DNA of 64,000 bases from Denitrobaculum sp965232285 (GTDB lineage: Bacteria > Pseudomonadota > Alphaproteobacteria > Kiloniellales > Kiloniellaceae), in assembly GCA_965232285.1 (NCBI GenBank), contig CBDDPL010000004.1, positions 6,836,013 to 6,900,012 on the forward strand. The letters run 5' to 3'. The position numbers were made by a program, and so were the translations under genes. Under the pieces are notes generated by a model that made no database searches, had not been told where the DNA came from, and was given only the letters and a program-made list of their open reading frames with translations. Shown piece by piece: positions 18,898 through 27,809 of this stretch; position 1 is the stretch's first letter; each line of letters starts with the position of its first letter.

Positions 18898-20178
18898 TCA
18901 TGCGAAGCCCAGGAGTCGCGGGATGAGCAGCGCCATGTCTTCCCAGAGCGCGAAGATGAAGAGGATGGCGACCTCCGCGATCAGGAAGGGCCAGAGTTTG
19001 GCGGCGATGCGTTCCAGCCGTTCACCGGTCACCGAGGACAGCACGAAGAGGCAGGCACCGACCGGCGGCGTCATCAGCGAGATGTTGAGCGCCAGCACGA
19101 AGACGATGCCGGCGTGGATCGGGTTCATGCCGATCTGTTCGGTCAGGGGCACCAGGACCGGCGCCAGGATGATCAGGATCGCGGTGATGTCCATCACCAT
19201 GCCGATGATCAGCAGCAGCCCGATGATGAGCGAAATGATCACCACCGGGTTGTCGGCGATCAGCAGGAAGGCCTGGGCGACCTGCTGCGGGATCTGGTTG
19301 AAACTCAGCCACCAGCCGAGGATTGAGGCGAAGGCGATGATCACGAAGATCACACCCGTTACCCGCGCCGTGCGGATCAGCATCTGGATGAAGTCATCCA
19401 CCGTGATCTTGCGGTAAATGAAAGTCCCGATGAAGAGGGCGTAGGCAACCGCGATGGAGGCGGCCTCGGTCGGCGTCACGACGCCGCCCAGGATGCCGCC
19501 CAGAATGATCACCGGCATCATGAGGGCCAGGATCGATTCCCGGAAGATGCGTGCGAGCTCGCGCAACTGGGCGCGCTTTTCGCTCTTCGGCAGGTCGTTG
19601 GCCGTGGCGCCGATGGCGATGACGAGCATGCAGACCAGGCAGATGATCAGGCCGGGCAGGATGCCGGCCGCGAAAAGGCCGCCGATGGAGACTCCCATGA
19701 GGGATCCGTAGACCACCATCAGGCCGGAGGGCGGAATGGTCGGGCCGATGATGGAGCCGGCGGCGGTCACCGCGCAGGCATAGTCGCGCTTGTAGCCACG
19801 CTCGACCATGGCCGGGACCAGGGTCCGCCCGAAGGCGGCCGCATCGGCGGTGGCGGCGCCGGTCAGGCCGGCGAAGAAGACCGAGGCCAGCATGTTGGTG
19901 TGGGCGAGGCCGCCGCGGAAGTGTCCGACCAGGGCCTGGGCGAGATGCACCAGGCGGCGGGTGATCCCGGTGTGGTTCATAATCTCGCCGGCCAGGATGA
20001 AGAAGGGCATGGCCAGGAAGGGAAAGATGTTCAGGCCGTTGAAGATCTTGCTGGGCCCCAGCGCGAGGAACTTGTCGCCGCCCATTTCAAAGAGGCCGAT
20101 CACGCCCGCCGCGCCAATGGCGAAGCCGATCGGCAGGCCGAGCAGGATCAGTCCGACGAAGGCCAGGGCGACCAGCAT
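18898..20178 (-). CDS. TRAP transporter large permease (DctM family)
   Basis: This 426-residue integral membrane protein has about twelve hydrophobic segments and DctM hallmarks: GLPIGFAIG near the N-terminus, NIFPFLAMPFFILAGEIM, and GPTIPPSG followed by MVVYG in the first half, with the matching TPPVGACLF in the second. It forms the transport channel with the small subunit. It starts 2 bases after the DctQ stop, so translation is coupled. Confidence 0.93.
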   Translation of the reverse strand: MLVALAFVGLILLGLPIGFAIGAAGVIGLFEMGGDKFLALGPSKIFNGLNIFPFLAMPFFILAGEIMNHTGITRRLVHLAQALVGHFRGGLAHTNMLASVFFAGLTGAATADAAAFGRTLVPAMVERGYKRDYACAVTAAGSIIGPTIPPSGLMVVYGSLMGVSIGGLFAAGILPGLIICLVCMLVIAIGATANDLPKSEKRAQLRELARIFRESILALMMPVIILGGILGGVVTPTEAASIAVAYALFIGTFIYRKITVDDFIQMLIRTARVTGVIFVIIAFASILGWWLSFNQIPQQVAQAFLLIADNPVVIISLIIGLLLIIGMVMDITAILIILAPVLVPLTEQIGMNPIHAGIVFVLALNISLMTPPVGACLFVLSSVTGERLERIAAKLWPFLIAEVAILFIFALWEDMALLIPRLLGFA

Positions 20179-20180
20179 GA

Positions 20181-20681
20181 TCAGGCCTCCGCCTGTCCGG
20201 TCAGGCTCTGCATGCCCTGGTCCCGGATCGCGGTCAGGACCAGTTGCAGCATCGCGAGGCCGGCGGAGACCGGAATGGCGGCGAAGGGCAGGGCCAGCGT
20301 CATGCCGAAGATCATGGCCTGACGGGAAGACCCGCCTTGCGCAAAGCCGATGCCGAACCAGGCGATGTAGAGGAACAGCAGGAAGGCCACCACATCCATG
20401 GCGGTTAGGGTGGCGCGGCGCAGGGACAGCGGTAGGCGCCCGATCAGGATCGAGAGCCCGATATGTTCGCGCCGGGCGATGCCGCAGGACACCGCCAGCA
20501 GGGCCGCCCAGATCATCAGGTAGCGGGCAACGACCTCAGGCCAGGGCAGTTGCCAATGGAAGAGATAGCGGTCGATCACCCCGAGCCAGACGTCCAGGAC
20601 CAGAAGCAGCATCAGGACGGCCACAATCCGCTCGACCAGCCAGTTCAGCCTCTCGCTCAAGCGGCCCGCGGTTTCACGCAT
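20181..20681 (-). CDS. TRAP transporter small permease (DctQ family)
   Basis: First gene of the leftward operon. The 166-residue protein has four membrane segments (about 16-36, 51-70, 93-112, 130-150), the WPEVVARYLMIW and SCGIARREHIG patterns common in DctQ, and usual length. GGAGGGGAG lies upstream of its ATG. The divergent promoter region with two 15-bp dyads starts 17 bases upstream. Confidence 0.9.
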   Translation of the reverse strand: MRETAGRLSERLNWLVERIVAVLMLLLVLDVWLGVIDRYLFHWQLPWPEVVARYLMIWAALLAVSCGIARREHIGLSILIGRLPLSLRRATLTAMDVVAFLLFLYIAWFGIGFAQGGSSRQAMIFGMTLALPFAAIPVSAGLAMLQLVLTAIRDQGMQSLTGQAEA

Positions 20682-20698
20682 GCTCCCCTCCGGATGTT

Positions 20699-20713
20699 TG
20701 TAGTTTTTCTACA
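20699..20713. promoter_or_regulatory. RpiR-type operator, DctQ-proximal
   Basis: TGTAGTTTTTCTACA has perfect 5-bp arms TGTAG/CTACA. Its twin lies at 20804-20818, and the form closely resembles RpiR-family sites such as HexR's TGTAATWAAATTACA. It is 18 bases from the start of the TRAP operon, where binding would block ribosome loading or transcription. Probable target of the RpiR regulator encoded at 21262. Confidence 0.65.
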
Positions 20714-20803
20714 TTATGACGTAAATTTTTCTGCTGTCTAGACGCATTGTCGCGAAAAATCTGCAGAAAAGATAGCTATTTGGCTTGTTTTTCGCCGTAG
20801 GTG

Positions 20804-20818
20804 TGTAGTTTAATTACA
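20804..20818. promoter_or_regulatory. RpiR-type operator, RidA-proximal
   Basis: TGTAGTTTAATTACA is the second dyad of the divergent region, with arms TGTAR/YTACA; the eight-base TGTAGTTT is identical to the first site. It is 33 bases upstream of ridA. Centres are 105 bp apart, ten helical turns, so both operators could be bound on the same face and joined by a loop. Confidence 0.65.
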
Positions 20819-20850
20819 TAAATCTCATCACGGGACTGTAGGAAAAAAAC

Positions 20851-21240
20851 ATGAGCATCGACTTTATCGGGGCAGAACGCAGCGGCGCCGGCGGCCAGTC
20901 TCTTCCCTTTTCGCCGGCCGTGCGCGCCGGCGATTTCGTTTTCATCTCCGGCCAGGTGGCGATGGGCGAGAACGGGGAGATCGTGCCCGGCGGTATCGAG
21001 GCGCAGACGCGCCAGACCATGGAGAACGTGAAGAAGGTTCTGGCTCTGGCGGACTGCGGCCTCGACGACGTGGTCAGGGTGAATGTCTGGTTGGATGACA
21101 CCCGTGACTTCTGGACATTCAATCGAGTCTATGCATCGTATTTTGAAGGAAACCGGCCGGCGCGCTCGACCGTGCGCTCGCAATTGATGGTCGACGGGAA
21201 GATTGAAATCGATGTCGTGGCCTATAAGCCGCAGGAATAG
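20851..21240 (+). CDS. RidA/YjgF-family enamine/imine deaminase
   Basis: A 129-residue RidA-fold protein with the Arg of RPARSTV, which in RidA binds the substrate carboxylate, and the closing IEIDVVAY strand that carries the catalytic-site Glu. RidA hydrolyses 2-aminoacrylate and related enamines made by PLP dehydratases. AGGAA precedes the ATG. It is the first gene of the rightward arm and faces a locus with a DSD1/DTA-like enzyme, so it probably clears reactive intermediates of that pathway; catabolic RidA subfamilies with other substrates are also known. Confidence 0.88.
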   Translation: MSIDFIGAERSGAGGQSLPFSPAVRAGDFVFISGQVAMGENGEIVPGGIEAQTRQTMENVKKVLALADCGLDDVVRVNVWLDDTRDFWTFNRVYASYFEGNRPARSTVRSQLMVDGKIEIDVVAYKPQE

Positions 21241-21261
21241 AACGAATGGGTAGTGGCGGCC

Positions 21262-22164
21262 ATGACTGAGGACCTGGCGGCGCAAGCGGGGCCGCCGATC
21301 GATATCATCCTCAGACTGCGGAACGTCGTGGATAAGCTCTCCACGAGCGAAAAGCAGGTCGCCGCCTTCATTCTTGACGATCTCGAGCGGGCCACGCGAT
21401 CCACCGTCTCGGGCATCTCCGAAGCCGCCGGGGTGAGTGAGCCCACCGTCATCCGCTTCTGCCGGAGTCTTGGTTGCGAGGGCTTCAAGGACTTCAAGAT
21501 CCGCCTGGCGCGCAACCTGGCGGTCAGTCTGCAGTACATCAATCCCGAACGGCCTGCCGCCAACGACCGGCCGGCCTTTTCGGACCTGGTTTTCAGCTCT
21601 CTGGTGGAGACCCTGAAGGTCGCCCGGGATCAATTGGACGCGGGCGTGATCGAGCGGGCGGCGAAGGCCATCGATGGCGCGCGGCAGGTTGCTTTCTACG
21701 GGGTCGGCGGTGGCTCCTCCATCGTGGCCCAGGATGCGGCCAATCGTTTTTTCCGGATCGGGGTCATGGCCACCGCGCACTCGGACGGTTACCTGCAGCG
21801 CATGCAGGCCTCGACACTGGGTGAGGGTGACCTGGTGGTTGCGATTTCGGCCACCGGCCGGCCGAAGGAACTGATCGACAGCCTGACCATTGCCCGGCAG
21901 TACGGCGCCACCACCCTGGCACTGACCAAACCCGGCGCGCCGCTCACCAAGGTTTCGGACATCGTCATCGAGCTGAACCTGCCCGAGCATCCGGAGATCT
22001 TCAAACCCACCGCCACGCGGCTGGTGTTTCTCTGCGTGATTGACGTCCTGGCGACCCAGGTCGGTTACATGCGCGGCGAAGAGGTGCGCGAGACCCTGCG
22101 CCGGATTCGCTCTTCGCTCTACTCCCTCCACGAAACGATCGATCCTCAGCCGATCGGAGACTGA
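21262..22164 (+). CDS. MurR/RpiR-family transcriptional regulator
   Basis: The N-terminal HTH_6 domain (about 15-85; KLSTSEKQVAAFIL, then SEPTVIRFCRSLGCEGFKDFK) is followed by a SIS sugar/phospho-ligand domain (about 125-260; GVGGGSSIVAQDA, AISATGRPKELID). The ATG at 21262 and an in-frame GTG at 21253 are both possible starts; neither has a strong ribosome site. It lies 21 bases after ridA and before the Opp genes. Its likely sites are the two TGTAGTTT dyads between dctQ and ridA, so it should control both arms. The effector is not predictable; SIS domains often sense phosphorylated compounds. Confidence 0.88.
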   Translation: MTEDLAAQAGPPIDIILRLRNVVDKLSTSEKQVAAFILDDLERATRSTVSGISEAAGVSEPTVIRFCRSLGCEGFKDFKIRLARNLAVSLQYINPERPAANDRPAFSDLVFSSLVETLKVARDQLDAGVIERAAKAIDGARQVAFYGVGGGSSIVAQDAANRFFRIGVMATAHSDGYLQRMQASTLGEGDLVVAISATGRPKELIDSLTIARQYGATTLALTKPGAPLTKVSDIVIELNLPEHPEIFKPTATRLVFLCVIDVLATQVGYMRGEEVRETLRRIRSSLYSLHETIDPQPIGD

Positions 22165-22297
22165 TCGAGTCTTTCGCTCGGATGGCTCGTTAGGCAGCAT
22201 CCGTGTTTTTTCTGTTATCCTTTCAAAAAGGCCTGAAACGGCGGCGGGCCCTGTCGTAAGCTGGTCATAACCTACAACCAGAAAGGGAGCGCACAAG

Positions 22298-23881
22298 ATG
22301 CCGAAAAACCGTCTGGGAACGTTTTTCCTGAGCACTTTCGCGGCGATTTTCCTCGCCCTGCCGGCCTACGCGGCCATGCTGAACCTCCATAACGGCGGCG
22401 ATCCTTCGTCGCTGGATCCGCACAAGGTCTCCGGCGACTGGGAGAACCGGATCGTCGGCGATATCTTCGAAGGCCTGATGACCGAAGACATCGGCGCGAA
22501 ACCGATCGCCGGGCAGGCGGAAAGCTGGAGCATTTCCAACGACGGCCTGGTCTACACCTTCAAACTGCGCGACGACGCCAACTGGTCGGACGGGGTGCCG
22601 GTGACCGCGCATGACTTCGTCTTCGCCTTTCAGCGGATCATGAATCCTGACACCGCCGCCGAGTACGCCTATTTGCAGTTTCCCATCAAGAATGCGGAAG
22701 CGATCAACTCCGGCGATATCGCCGATCTGGGACAGCTCGGGGTCAAGGCGCTGGACGACAAGACGCTGGAAATCACCCTGGAGCAGCCGACGCCCTTCTT
22801 CCTGGGCGCGCTGACCCACTACACGGCTTATCCCGTCCCCAAGCATGTGGTCGAGGCCAAGGGCTCCGACTGGGTCAAGATCGAGAACATCGTGGTCAAC
22901 GGGCCCTATAAGCCGACGGAGTGGATTCCCGGCGCCCACGTGGTCACCACCAAGAACGACAAGTACTACGACGTCGCCAACTTGAAGATCGACGGCGTGA
23001 AGTTCTTCGTGCTGGAAGACCAGTCGGCGGCTCTGAAACGCTATCGCGCCGGCGAGTTCGACATCCTGACCGACTTCCCGAAGGACCAGTACGCCTGGCT
23101 GCAGGAAAACCATCCGGGCGAGGCCCGGGTCGCGCCCTTCGCCGGCCTCTACTATTACGTCTTCAATCACCGCCGGCCGCCCTTCGACGACGCCCGGGTG
23201 CGCAAGGCGCTCTCCATGGCGATCAACCGCCAGGTAATCGGCCCGCAGATCCTGGGCACCGGCGAACTGCCGGCCTATTCCTGGGTGCCGCCGGGGATGG
23301 CGAATTCGGGAGAGTCCTCTGAAGTCGCCTGGGCAGAGATGAGCTATCCGGAGCGGGTCGAACAGGCCAAGGCGCTCATCACCGAAGCGGGCTATGGCCC
23401 GGACAATCCCCTGCAGGTCACGCTGCGTTACAACACCAATGACAACCACAAACGCGTCGCCGTCGCCATCGTCGCCATGTGGAAGGCCCTGGGGGTCGAA
23501 GCGAAGCTCTTTAACTCCGAGGTGAAGGTGCACTACGCCGAGATCCGTAAGGGCGAGTTCGACGTGGCGCGCGCCGGCTGGCTCGCGGACTACAACGATC
23601 CGGTCAACTTCCTGGATCTGCTGAAGGGCGGCACCGGCAACAACTACGGCGCCTACAGCAGCCCGGAATTCGACAAGCTTCTGGATCAGGCCGCTCTGGA
23701 GACGGATCTGGAGAAGCGTGCCATACTGCTGTCGCAGGCCGAACGGATTGCCATGGACGATAACGCGGCGGCGCCGATCTACTTCTATCTCTCGGAGAAT
23801 GTGGTCTCGCCGAAGATCAAGGGTTTCGAGGACAACGCCTTCGATATCCACCGCACCCGCTGGCTCTCCAAGGAAGAGTGA
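22298..23881 (+). CDS. Oligopeptide ABC transporter substrate-binding protein (OppA family)
   Basis: This 527-residue periplasmic protein begins with a signal peptide (cleavage near AYA-AM, about residue 26). It has the SBP_bac_5 signature around ANWSDGVPVTAHDFVFAFQR (about 95-114) and the usual DPxxLDP-like opening GGDPSSLDPHKV. AAAGGGAG lies upstream of the ATG. It is followed by a strong stem-loop and then by two permease and two ATPase genes, the complete Opp/Dpp set. It probably delivers a peptide or peptide-like compound, in keeping with the M81 peptidase of the opposite arm. Confidence 0.93.
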   Translation: MPKNRLGTFFLSTFAAIFLALPAYAAMLNLHNGGDPSSLDPHKVSGDWENRIVGDIFEGLMTEDIGAKPIAGQAESWSISNDGLVYTFKLRDDANWSDGVPVTAHDFVFAFQRIMNPDTAAEYAYLQFPIKNAEAINSGDIADLGQLGVKALDDKTLEITLEQPTPFFLGALTHYTAYPVPKHVVEAKGSDWVKIENIVVNGPYKPTEWIPGAHVVTTKNDKYYDVANLKIDGVKFFVLEDQSAALKRYRAGEFDILTDFPKDQYAWLQENHPGEARVAPFAGLYYYVFNHRRPPFDDARVRKALSMAINRQVIGPQILGTGELPAYSWVPPGMANSGESSEVAWAEMSYPERVEQAKALITEAGYGPDNPLQVTLRYNTNDNHKRVAVAIVAMWKALGVEAKLFNSEVKVHYAEIRKGEFDVARAGWLADYNDPVNFLDLLKGGTGNNYGAYSSPEFDKLLDQAALETDLEKRAILLSQAERIAMDDNAAAPIYFYLSENVVSPKIKGFEDNAFDIHRTRWLSKEE

Positions 23882-23929
23882 GCCGGATCTGACTCGACCT
23901 CATGTCGGGAATGATCTCAAATAGCAGGA

Positions 23930-23967
23930 AAGGGCCGTCCGCTGATCTCGGCAGATGGGCGGCCCTT
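23930..23967 (+). promoter_or_regulatory. Stable intercistronic stem-loop after the binding-protein gene
   Basis: Arms AAGGGCCGTCC (23930-23940) and GGGCGGCCCTT (23957-23967) form an 11-bp stem with one G-U pair and a 16-nt loop. There is no T-run, so it is more likely an mRNA stabiliser or partial attenuator that keeps the binding protein more abundant than the permeases. Confidence 0.6.
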
Positions 23968-23991
23968 CACGCGAGGTGGATACTTTAAGAT

Positions 23992-24915
23992 ATGCTGGGC
24001 TTTGCGCTGCGCAGGCTGCTCTCGACGATTCCGGTGCTCTGGATCGCCCTGACCCTGTGCTTCTTCATCCTGCGGCTGGCGCCCGGAGGACCCTTCGACG
24101 CCGAGCGGCAACTGCCGGAGCGGATCCTCGCCAACCTGCGGGCGCACTACAATCTGGATAAATCCCTGATCGTCCAGTACTGGGACTATGTCTCGGGCGT
24201 GCTGATGGGCGACCTGGGACCCTCCTACATCACGGACGACTTTACCGTGGTCGATCTGATCGCGATCGGACTGCCCTATACCTTCATCCTCGGTGGCGCC
24301 GCTTTTCTGCTGGCGATCTTGCTTGGCGTCTTCGCGGGCGTCATCGGTGCCCTCTATCAGAACAGGTCCGGCGACTACGCCCTGGCGCTGGTGATCATGA
24401 TCGGCCTGATCGTGCCTAACTTTCTGATGGCGCCGGTCCTGCAACTGGTCTTTGGCGTGACCCTGGGCTGGCTGCCGGTCGGCGGCTGGGGCGATGGACA
24501 ACTTTCCCACCTCGTGCTGCCGGTGGTGATCCTGGCGCTGCCACACGTGGCGCGCATTTCGCGCCTGATGCGCGGCTCCATGATCGAGGTGCTGGGGGCC
24601 AACTACATTCGTACCGCCCGGGCCAAGGGGATCGGCGCGCGCCTGATGGTGATACGCCATGCCATCAAACCCGCGCTGTTGCCGGTCGTTTCCTATCTGG
24701 GGCCCGCCGCCGGTTACCTGCTGACCGGTTCGCTGGTGGTGGAATCGATTTTCGGGCTGCCGGGTATTGGACAGTACTTCATCAATGCCGCCCTGAACCG
24801 GGACTACGGCATGGTGCTGGGCACCGTCATTTTCTACATGGTGCTGATCATCCTGCTGAACCTCGTCGTCGATCTGGTTTATGCCCTGCTCGATCCTAAA
24901 GTGAGGGCTCATTGA
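23992..24915 (+). CDS. Oligopeptide ABC transporter permease (OppB family)
   Basis: The 307-residue inner-membrane subunit starts with the OppB-type segment MLGFALRRLLSTIPVLWIAL and has six membrane spans. The EAA cytoplasmic loop is visible in NYIRTARAKGIGARLMVIRH (about 200-220), which contacts the ATPases. SIFGLPGIGQYF near the C-terminus is a family mark. Its stop overlaps the next start (TGATG). Confidence 0.93.
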   Translation: MLGFALRRLLSTIPVLWIALTLCFFILRLAPGGPFDAERQLPERILANLRAHYNLDKSLIVQYWDYVSGVLMGDLGPSYITDDFTVVDLIAIGLPYTFILGGAAFLLAILLGVFAGVIGALYQNRSGDYALALVIMIGLIVPNFLMAPVLQLVFGVTLGWLPVGGWGDGQLSHLVLPVVILALPHVARISRLMRGSMIEVLGANYIRTARAKGIGARLMVIRHAIKPALLPVVSYLGPAAGYLLTGSLVVESIFGLPGIGQYFINAALNRDYGMVLGTVIFYMVLIILLNLVVDLVYALLDPKVRAH

Positions 24916-25835
24916 TGCTGGGCTCGGACAAACGCGACGCGCTGGTCGAGGCGCTCGAGCCACAGGCCGAAGAGGGATTCGCGCCAAAGGGCCGCAGCCT
25001 GACCCAGGACGCCATGCGCCGCTTCCGCCGCAACAAGGCGGCGCTGGCGTCGGTCTTCGTTCTCGGAGCGCTGGTTCTGGCGGCGCTCTTCGGGCCTTTC
25101 TTCATTCCCTATGGATACGAAGATCCCGACTGGGCGGCCTTCCGTCTGCCGCCAGACTTTGCCAGCGGGCACTACTTCGGCACCGATCAGAATGGCCGGG
25201 ACATGCTGGCGCGCACCCTTTATGGCACCCGCGTGTCGCTGATGGTGGCCCTGGTCGCGACCCTGGTCTCCATCGTGATCGGGGTGACCTACGGCTCTAT
25301 CGCCGGCTATCTCGGCGGCCGCACCGATGCGATCATGATGCGCTTCGTCGACATCATGTATGCGCTGCCCTACATCCTTTTCGTGATCCTTTTGATGGTG
25401 ATCTTCGGGCGCAACGTGGTGCTGCTGTTTATCGGGATCGGCGCGGTCGAGTGGCTGACCATGGCGCGGATCGTGCGTGGCCAGACTCTCTCCCTGCGCG
25501 AACGGGAATTCATCGAGGCGGCGCGGGCTGCCGGCCTGAAGCCTTTCCAGATCATCCGCCGCCATATCGCGCCAAATCTTATCGGTCCCGTCGTGATCTT
25601 CTCCACCCTGACCGTGCCGGAGATCATCGTGACCGAGAGCTTCCTCTCCTATCTCGGCTTTGGGGTGCAGGAGCCACTGACTTCACTCGGTACGCTGATC
25701 GCCGAGGGCGCCGATGTGATGGAGGTTATGCCCTGGCTGCTCGGTTTCCCCGCCGCCTTCCTGGTCACCATGCTGCTGAGCCTGAGCTTTATCGGTGACG
25801 GCCTGCGCGACGCCTTCGACCCGAAGGATGTCTGA
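24915..25835 (+). CDS. Oligopeptide ABC transporter permease (OppC family)
   Basis: The ATG at 24915 overlaps the oppB stop by one base. About 306 residues: an N-terminal OppC tail with RRFRRNKAALASVFVLG (first span), the FGTDQNGRDMLARTLYGTR block typical of OppC, and the EAA loop REFIEAARAAGLKPFQIIRR (about 195-215). With OppB it forms the channel. Intact and of usual length. Confidence 0.93.
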   Translation: MLGSDKRDALVEALEPQAEEGFAPKGRSLTQDAMRRFRRNKAALASVFVLGALVLAALFGPFFIPYGYEDPDWAAFRLPPDFASGHYFGTDQNGRDMLARTLYGTRVSLMVALVATLVSIVIGVTYGSIAGYLGGRTDAIMMRFVDIMYALPYILFVILLMVIFGRNVVLLFIGIGAVEWLTMARIVRGQTLSLREREFIEAARAAGLKPFQIIRRHIAPNLIGPVVIFSTLTVPEIIVTESFLSYLGFGVQEPLTSLGTLIAEGADVMEVMPWLLGFPAAFLVTMLLSLSFIGDGLRDAFDPKDV

Positions 25836-25838
25836 GCC

Positions 25839-26822
25839 ATGACGAAAGCCATCTTCAGGACCGACGACCTGACCGTCCGCTTCGACACACCCGATGGCGA
25901 GGTGCAGGCGGTGAGCGGGCTGAATCTGGCAATTGCGGCGGGCGAGACGGTGGCCATCGTCGGCGAGTCGGGCTCGGGCAAGAGCCAGACCTTCCTCTCG
26001 GTCATGGGGCTGTTGGCGAAGAATGGTCGGGTTTCCGGCAAGGCCGTGCTGGAAGATCGCGACCTGCTGGCCATGAACCAGCGCGAACTCGATATCTATC
26101 GTGGCCGGGATATCTCCATGGTGTTTCAGGACCCCATGACCGGCCTGAACCCTTCGCTGAAGATCTCGCGCCAACTGACCGAAACCCTGGAGGTGCATCA
26201 GGGCTGCAGCCGGCGGGAAGCGGACCAGCGGGCGATTGCTATGCTGGAATCGGTCGGCATTCCTGATCCGAAGCGGCGTTTCAAAATGTATCCCCATGAG
26301 CTGTCCGGCGGGATGCGCCAGCGGGTCATGATCGCCATGGCCCTGCTTTGCGAACCCAAGCTGCTGGTCGCGGACGAACCGACCACCGCCCTCGACGTCA
26401 CCATCCAGGCGCAGATCCTGGAGCTCTTCGCCGAGCTGAAGGCGCGCTTCAATATGGCCCTGGTGCTGATCTCCCACGATCTGGGCGTGGTCGCCGGCCT
26501 CGCCGACCGGGTCTTCGTGATGTACGCCGGGCGCGTTGTGGAGGAAGCGCCGGTCGACGACCTCTTCGAGGTCCCGAAGCATCCCTATACCAAAGCTCTC
26601 CTGGCTTCGACTCCGCGCATCGATACGGATCTGGAGAGCCTGGAGCCGATCCCGGGCCGACCGCCGAACCTGCAGCGCCTGCCGAAGGGCTGTGCCTTCG
26701 CGGCGCGTTGCAGCTTCGCCGAACCACAGTGTCTCGAGACCCGGCCGCCCTTGACCCCAGTTGGCGAGGGCAGAACCTGCGCCTGCCTGCTGGTTAAGGC
26801 GAAAGAAGGGGAACCGGCATGA
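25839..26822 (+). CDS. Oligopeptide ABC transporter ATPase (OppD family)
   Basis: A 327-residue ABC ATPase with Walker A GESGSGKSQ (about 45-53), Q-loop VFQDPMTGLNPS, signature LSGGMRQRV (about 157-165), Walker B LLVADEPTTALD and the switch histidine in LISHDLGVV. The C-terminal oligo_HPY domain with several cysteines (CAFAARC ... C) is present, as in OppD/DppD, where it can hold an iron-sulfur cluster. Starts 3 bases after oppC. Confidence 0.93.
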   Translation: MTKAIFRTDDLTVRFDTPDGEVQAVSGLNLAIAAGETVAIVGESGSGKSQTFLSVMGLLAKNGRVSGKAVLEDRDLLAMNQRELDIYRGRDISMVFQDPMTGLNPSLKISRQLTETLEVHQGCSRREADQRAIAMLESVGIPDPKRRFKMYPHELSGGMRQRVMIAMALLCEPKLLVADEPTTALDVTIQAQILELFAELKARFNMALVLISHDLGVVAGLADRVFVMYAGRVVEEAPVDDLFEVPKHPYTKALLASTPRIDTDLESLEPIPGRPPNLQRLPKGCAFAARCSFAEPQCLETRPPLTPVGEGRTCACLLVKAKEGEPA

Positions 26823-27805
26823 GTGCGCCCCTGCTCGAAGCCAGAAACATCGAAACCGAATTCAAGGTTTCCGGCACCGGCCTCTTTCAGCCCAAGCGGA
26901 GTTTGCGGGCGGTTGCGGATGTCAGCTTTTCCCTGAAGGAAGGCGAGACCCTGGGCGTGGTCGGCGAGTCCGGCTGCGGCAAGTCCACCCTGGGGCGCAG
27001 TCTCCTGCGTCTGATCGAGCCTACTGCCGGGCAGATCGTCTGGCAGGGTAGCGACATCGCCGGTCTGCCGGCGGAAGAGATGCGCCAAAAGCGGCGCGAC
27101 ATGCAGATGATCTTTCAAGACCCCATCGCCTCGCTGGACCCGCGCATGACCATTGGCGACATCATTGCCGAGCCTTTGACGGTCTTCGAGCGCGCGCTGT
27201 CGAAAGCCGAGCGGCGCAGGCGGGTGCTGGAGGTTATGGATACCGTCGGTCTCTCGGGGGACATGCTCAACCGTTATCCCCACGAGTTCTCCGGCGGTCA
27301 GGCCCAGCGCATCGGCATCGCCCGTGCCATTATCAGCCGGCCCAGGCTGGTGGTCTGCGACGAGCCGGTCTCGGCGCTGGATGTGTCGATCCAAGCACAG
27401 ATCATCAATCTGCTGCAGGAACTGAAGCGCAGGTTTGGCCTGACCATGATTTTCATCAGTCACGATCTTTCGATCATGCGTCTGATCTCGGACCGAATCG
27501 TGGTGCTCTATCTGGGGCGTGTGGTGGAGATGGCGGACAAGACGGCACTCTTCGCCGATCCCAAGCATCCCTACACCCGGGCTTTACTGTCGGCAGCGCC
27601 AGTGCCCGATCCTAAGGCCGCGCGGGCCCGTCAACGCATCGTGCTGCGCGGTGACCCGCCGTCGCCGCTGGACCCTCCGTCGGGCTGCGCCTTTCGGACG
27701 CGTTGTCCGCTGGCCGAGGAACGTTGCGCGCAGCGAATCCAAGACCTGAGGGCGGTTGCACCCGGTCATGAGATCGCCTGCGAGGTGGTCGCAGGCAGTT
27801 CGTAG
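26819..27805 (+). CDS. Oligopeptide ABC transporter ATPase (OppF family)
   Basis: Second ATPase, 328 residues, overlapping the OppD gene by 4 bases. Walker A GESGCGKSTLGRSLLRL (about 49-65), signature FSGGQAQRI, Walker B LVVCDEPVSALD and FISHDLSIM are intact, and GCAFRTRCPLAEERC marks the oligo_HPY tail. It closes the operon; the convergent radical SAM gene stops 4 bases beyond, with no room for a separate terminator. Confidence 0.93.
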   Translation: MSAPLLEARNIETEFKVSGTGLFQPKRSLRAVADVSFSLKEGETLGVVGESGCGKSTLGRSLLRLIEPTAGQIVWQGSDIAGLPAEEMRQKRRDMQMIFQDPIASLDPRMTIGDIIAEPLTVFERALSKAERRRRVLEVMDTVGLSGDMLNRYPHEFSGGQAQRIGIARAIISRPRLVVCDEPVSALDVSIQAQIINLLQELKRRFGLTMIFISHDLSIMRLISDRIVVLYLGRVVEMADKTALFADPKHPYTRALLSAAPVPDPKAARARQRIVLRGDPPSPLDPPSGCAFRTRCPLAEERCAQRIQDLRAVAPGHEIACEVVAGSS

Positions 27806-27809
27806 TCGG

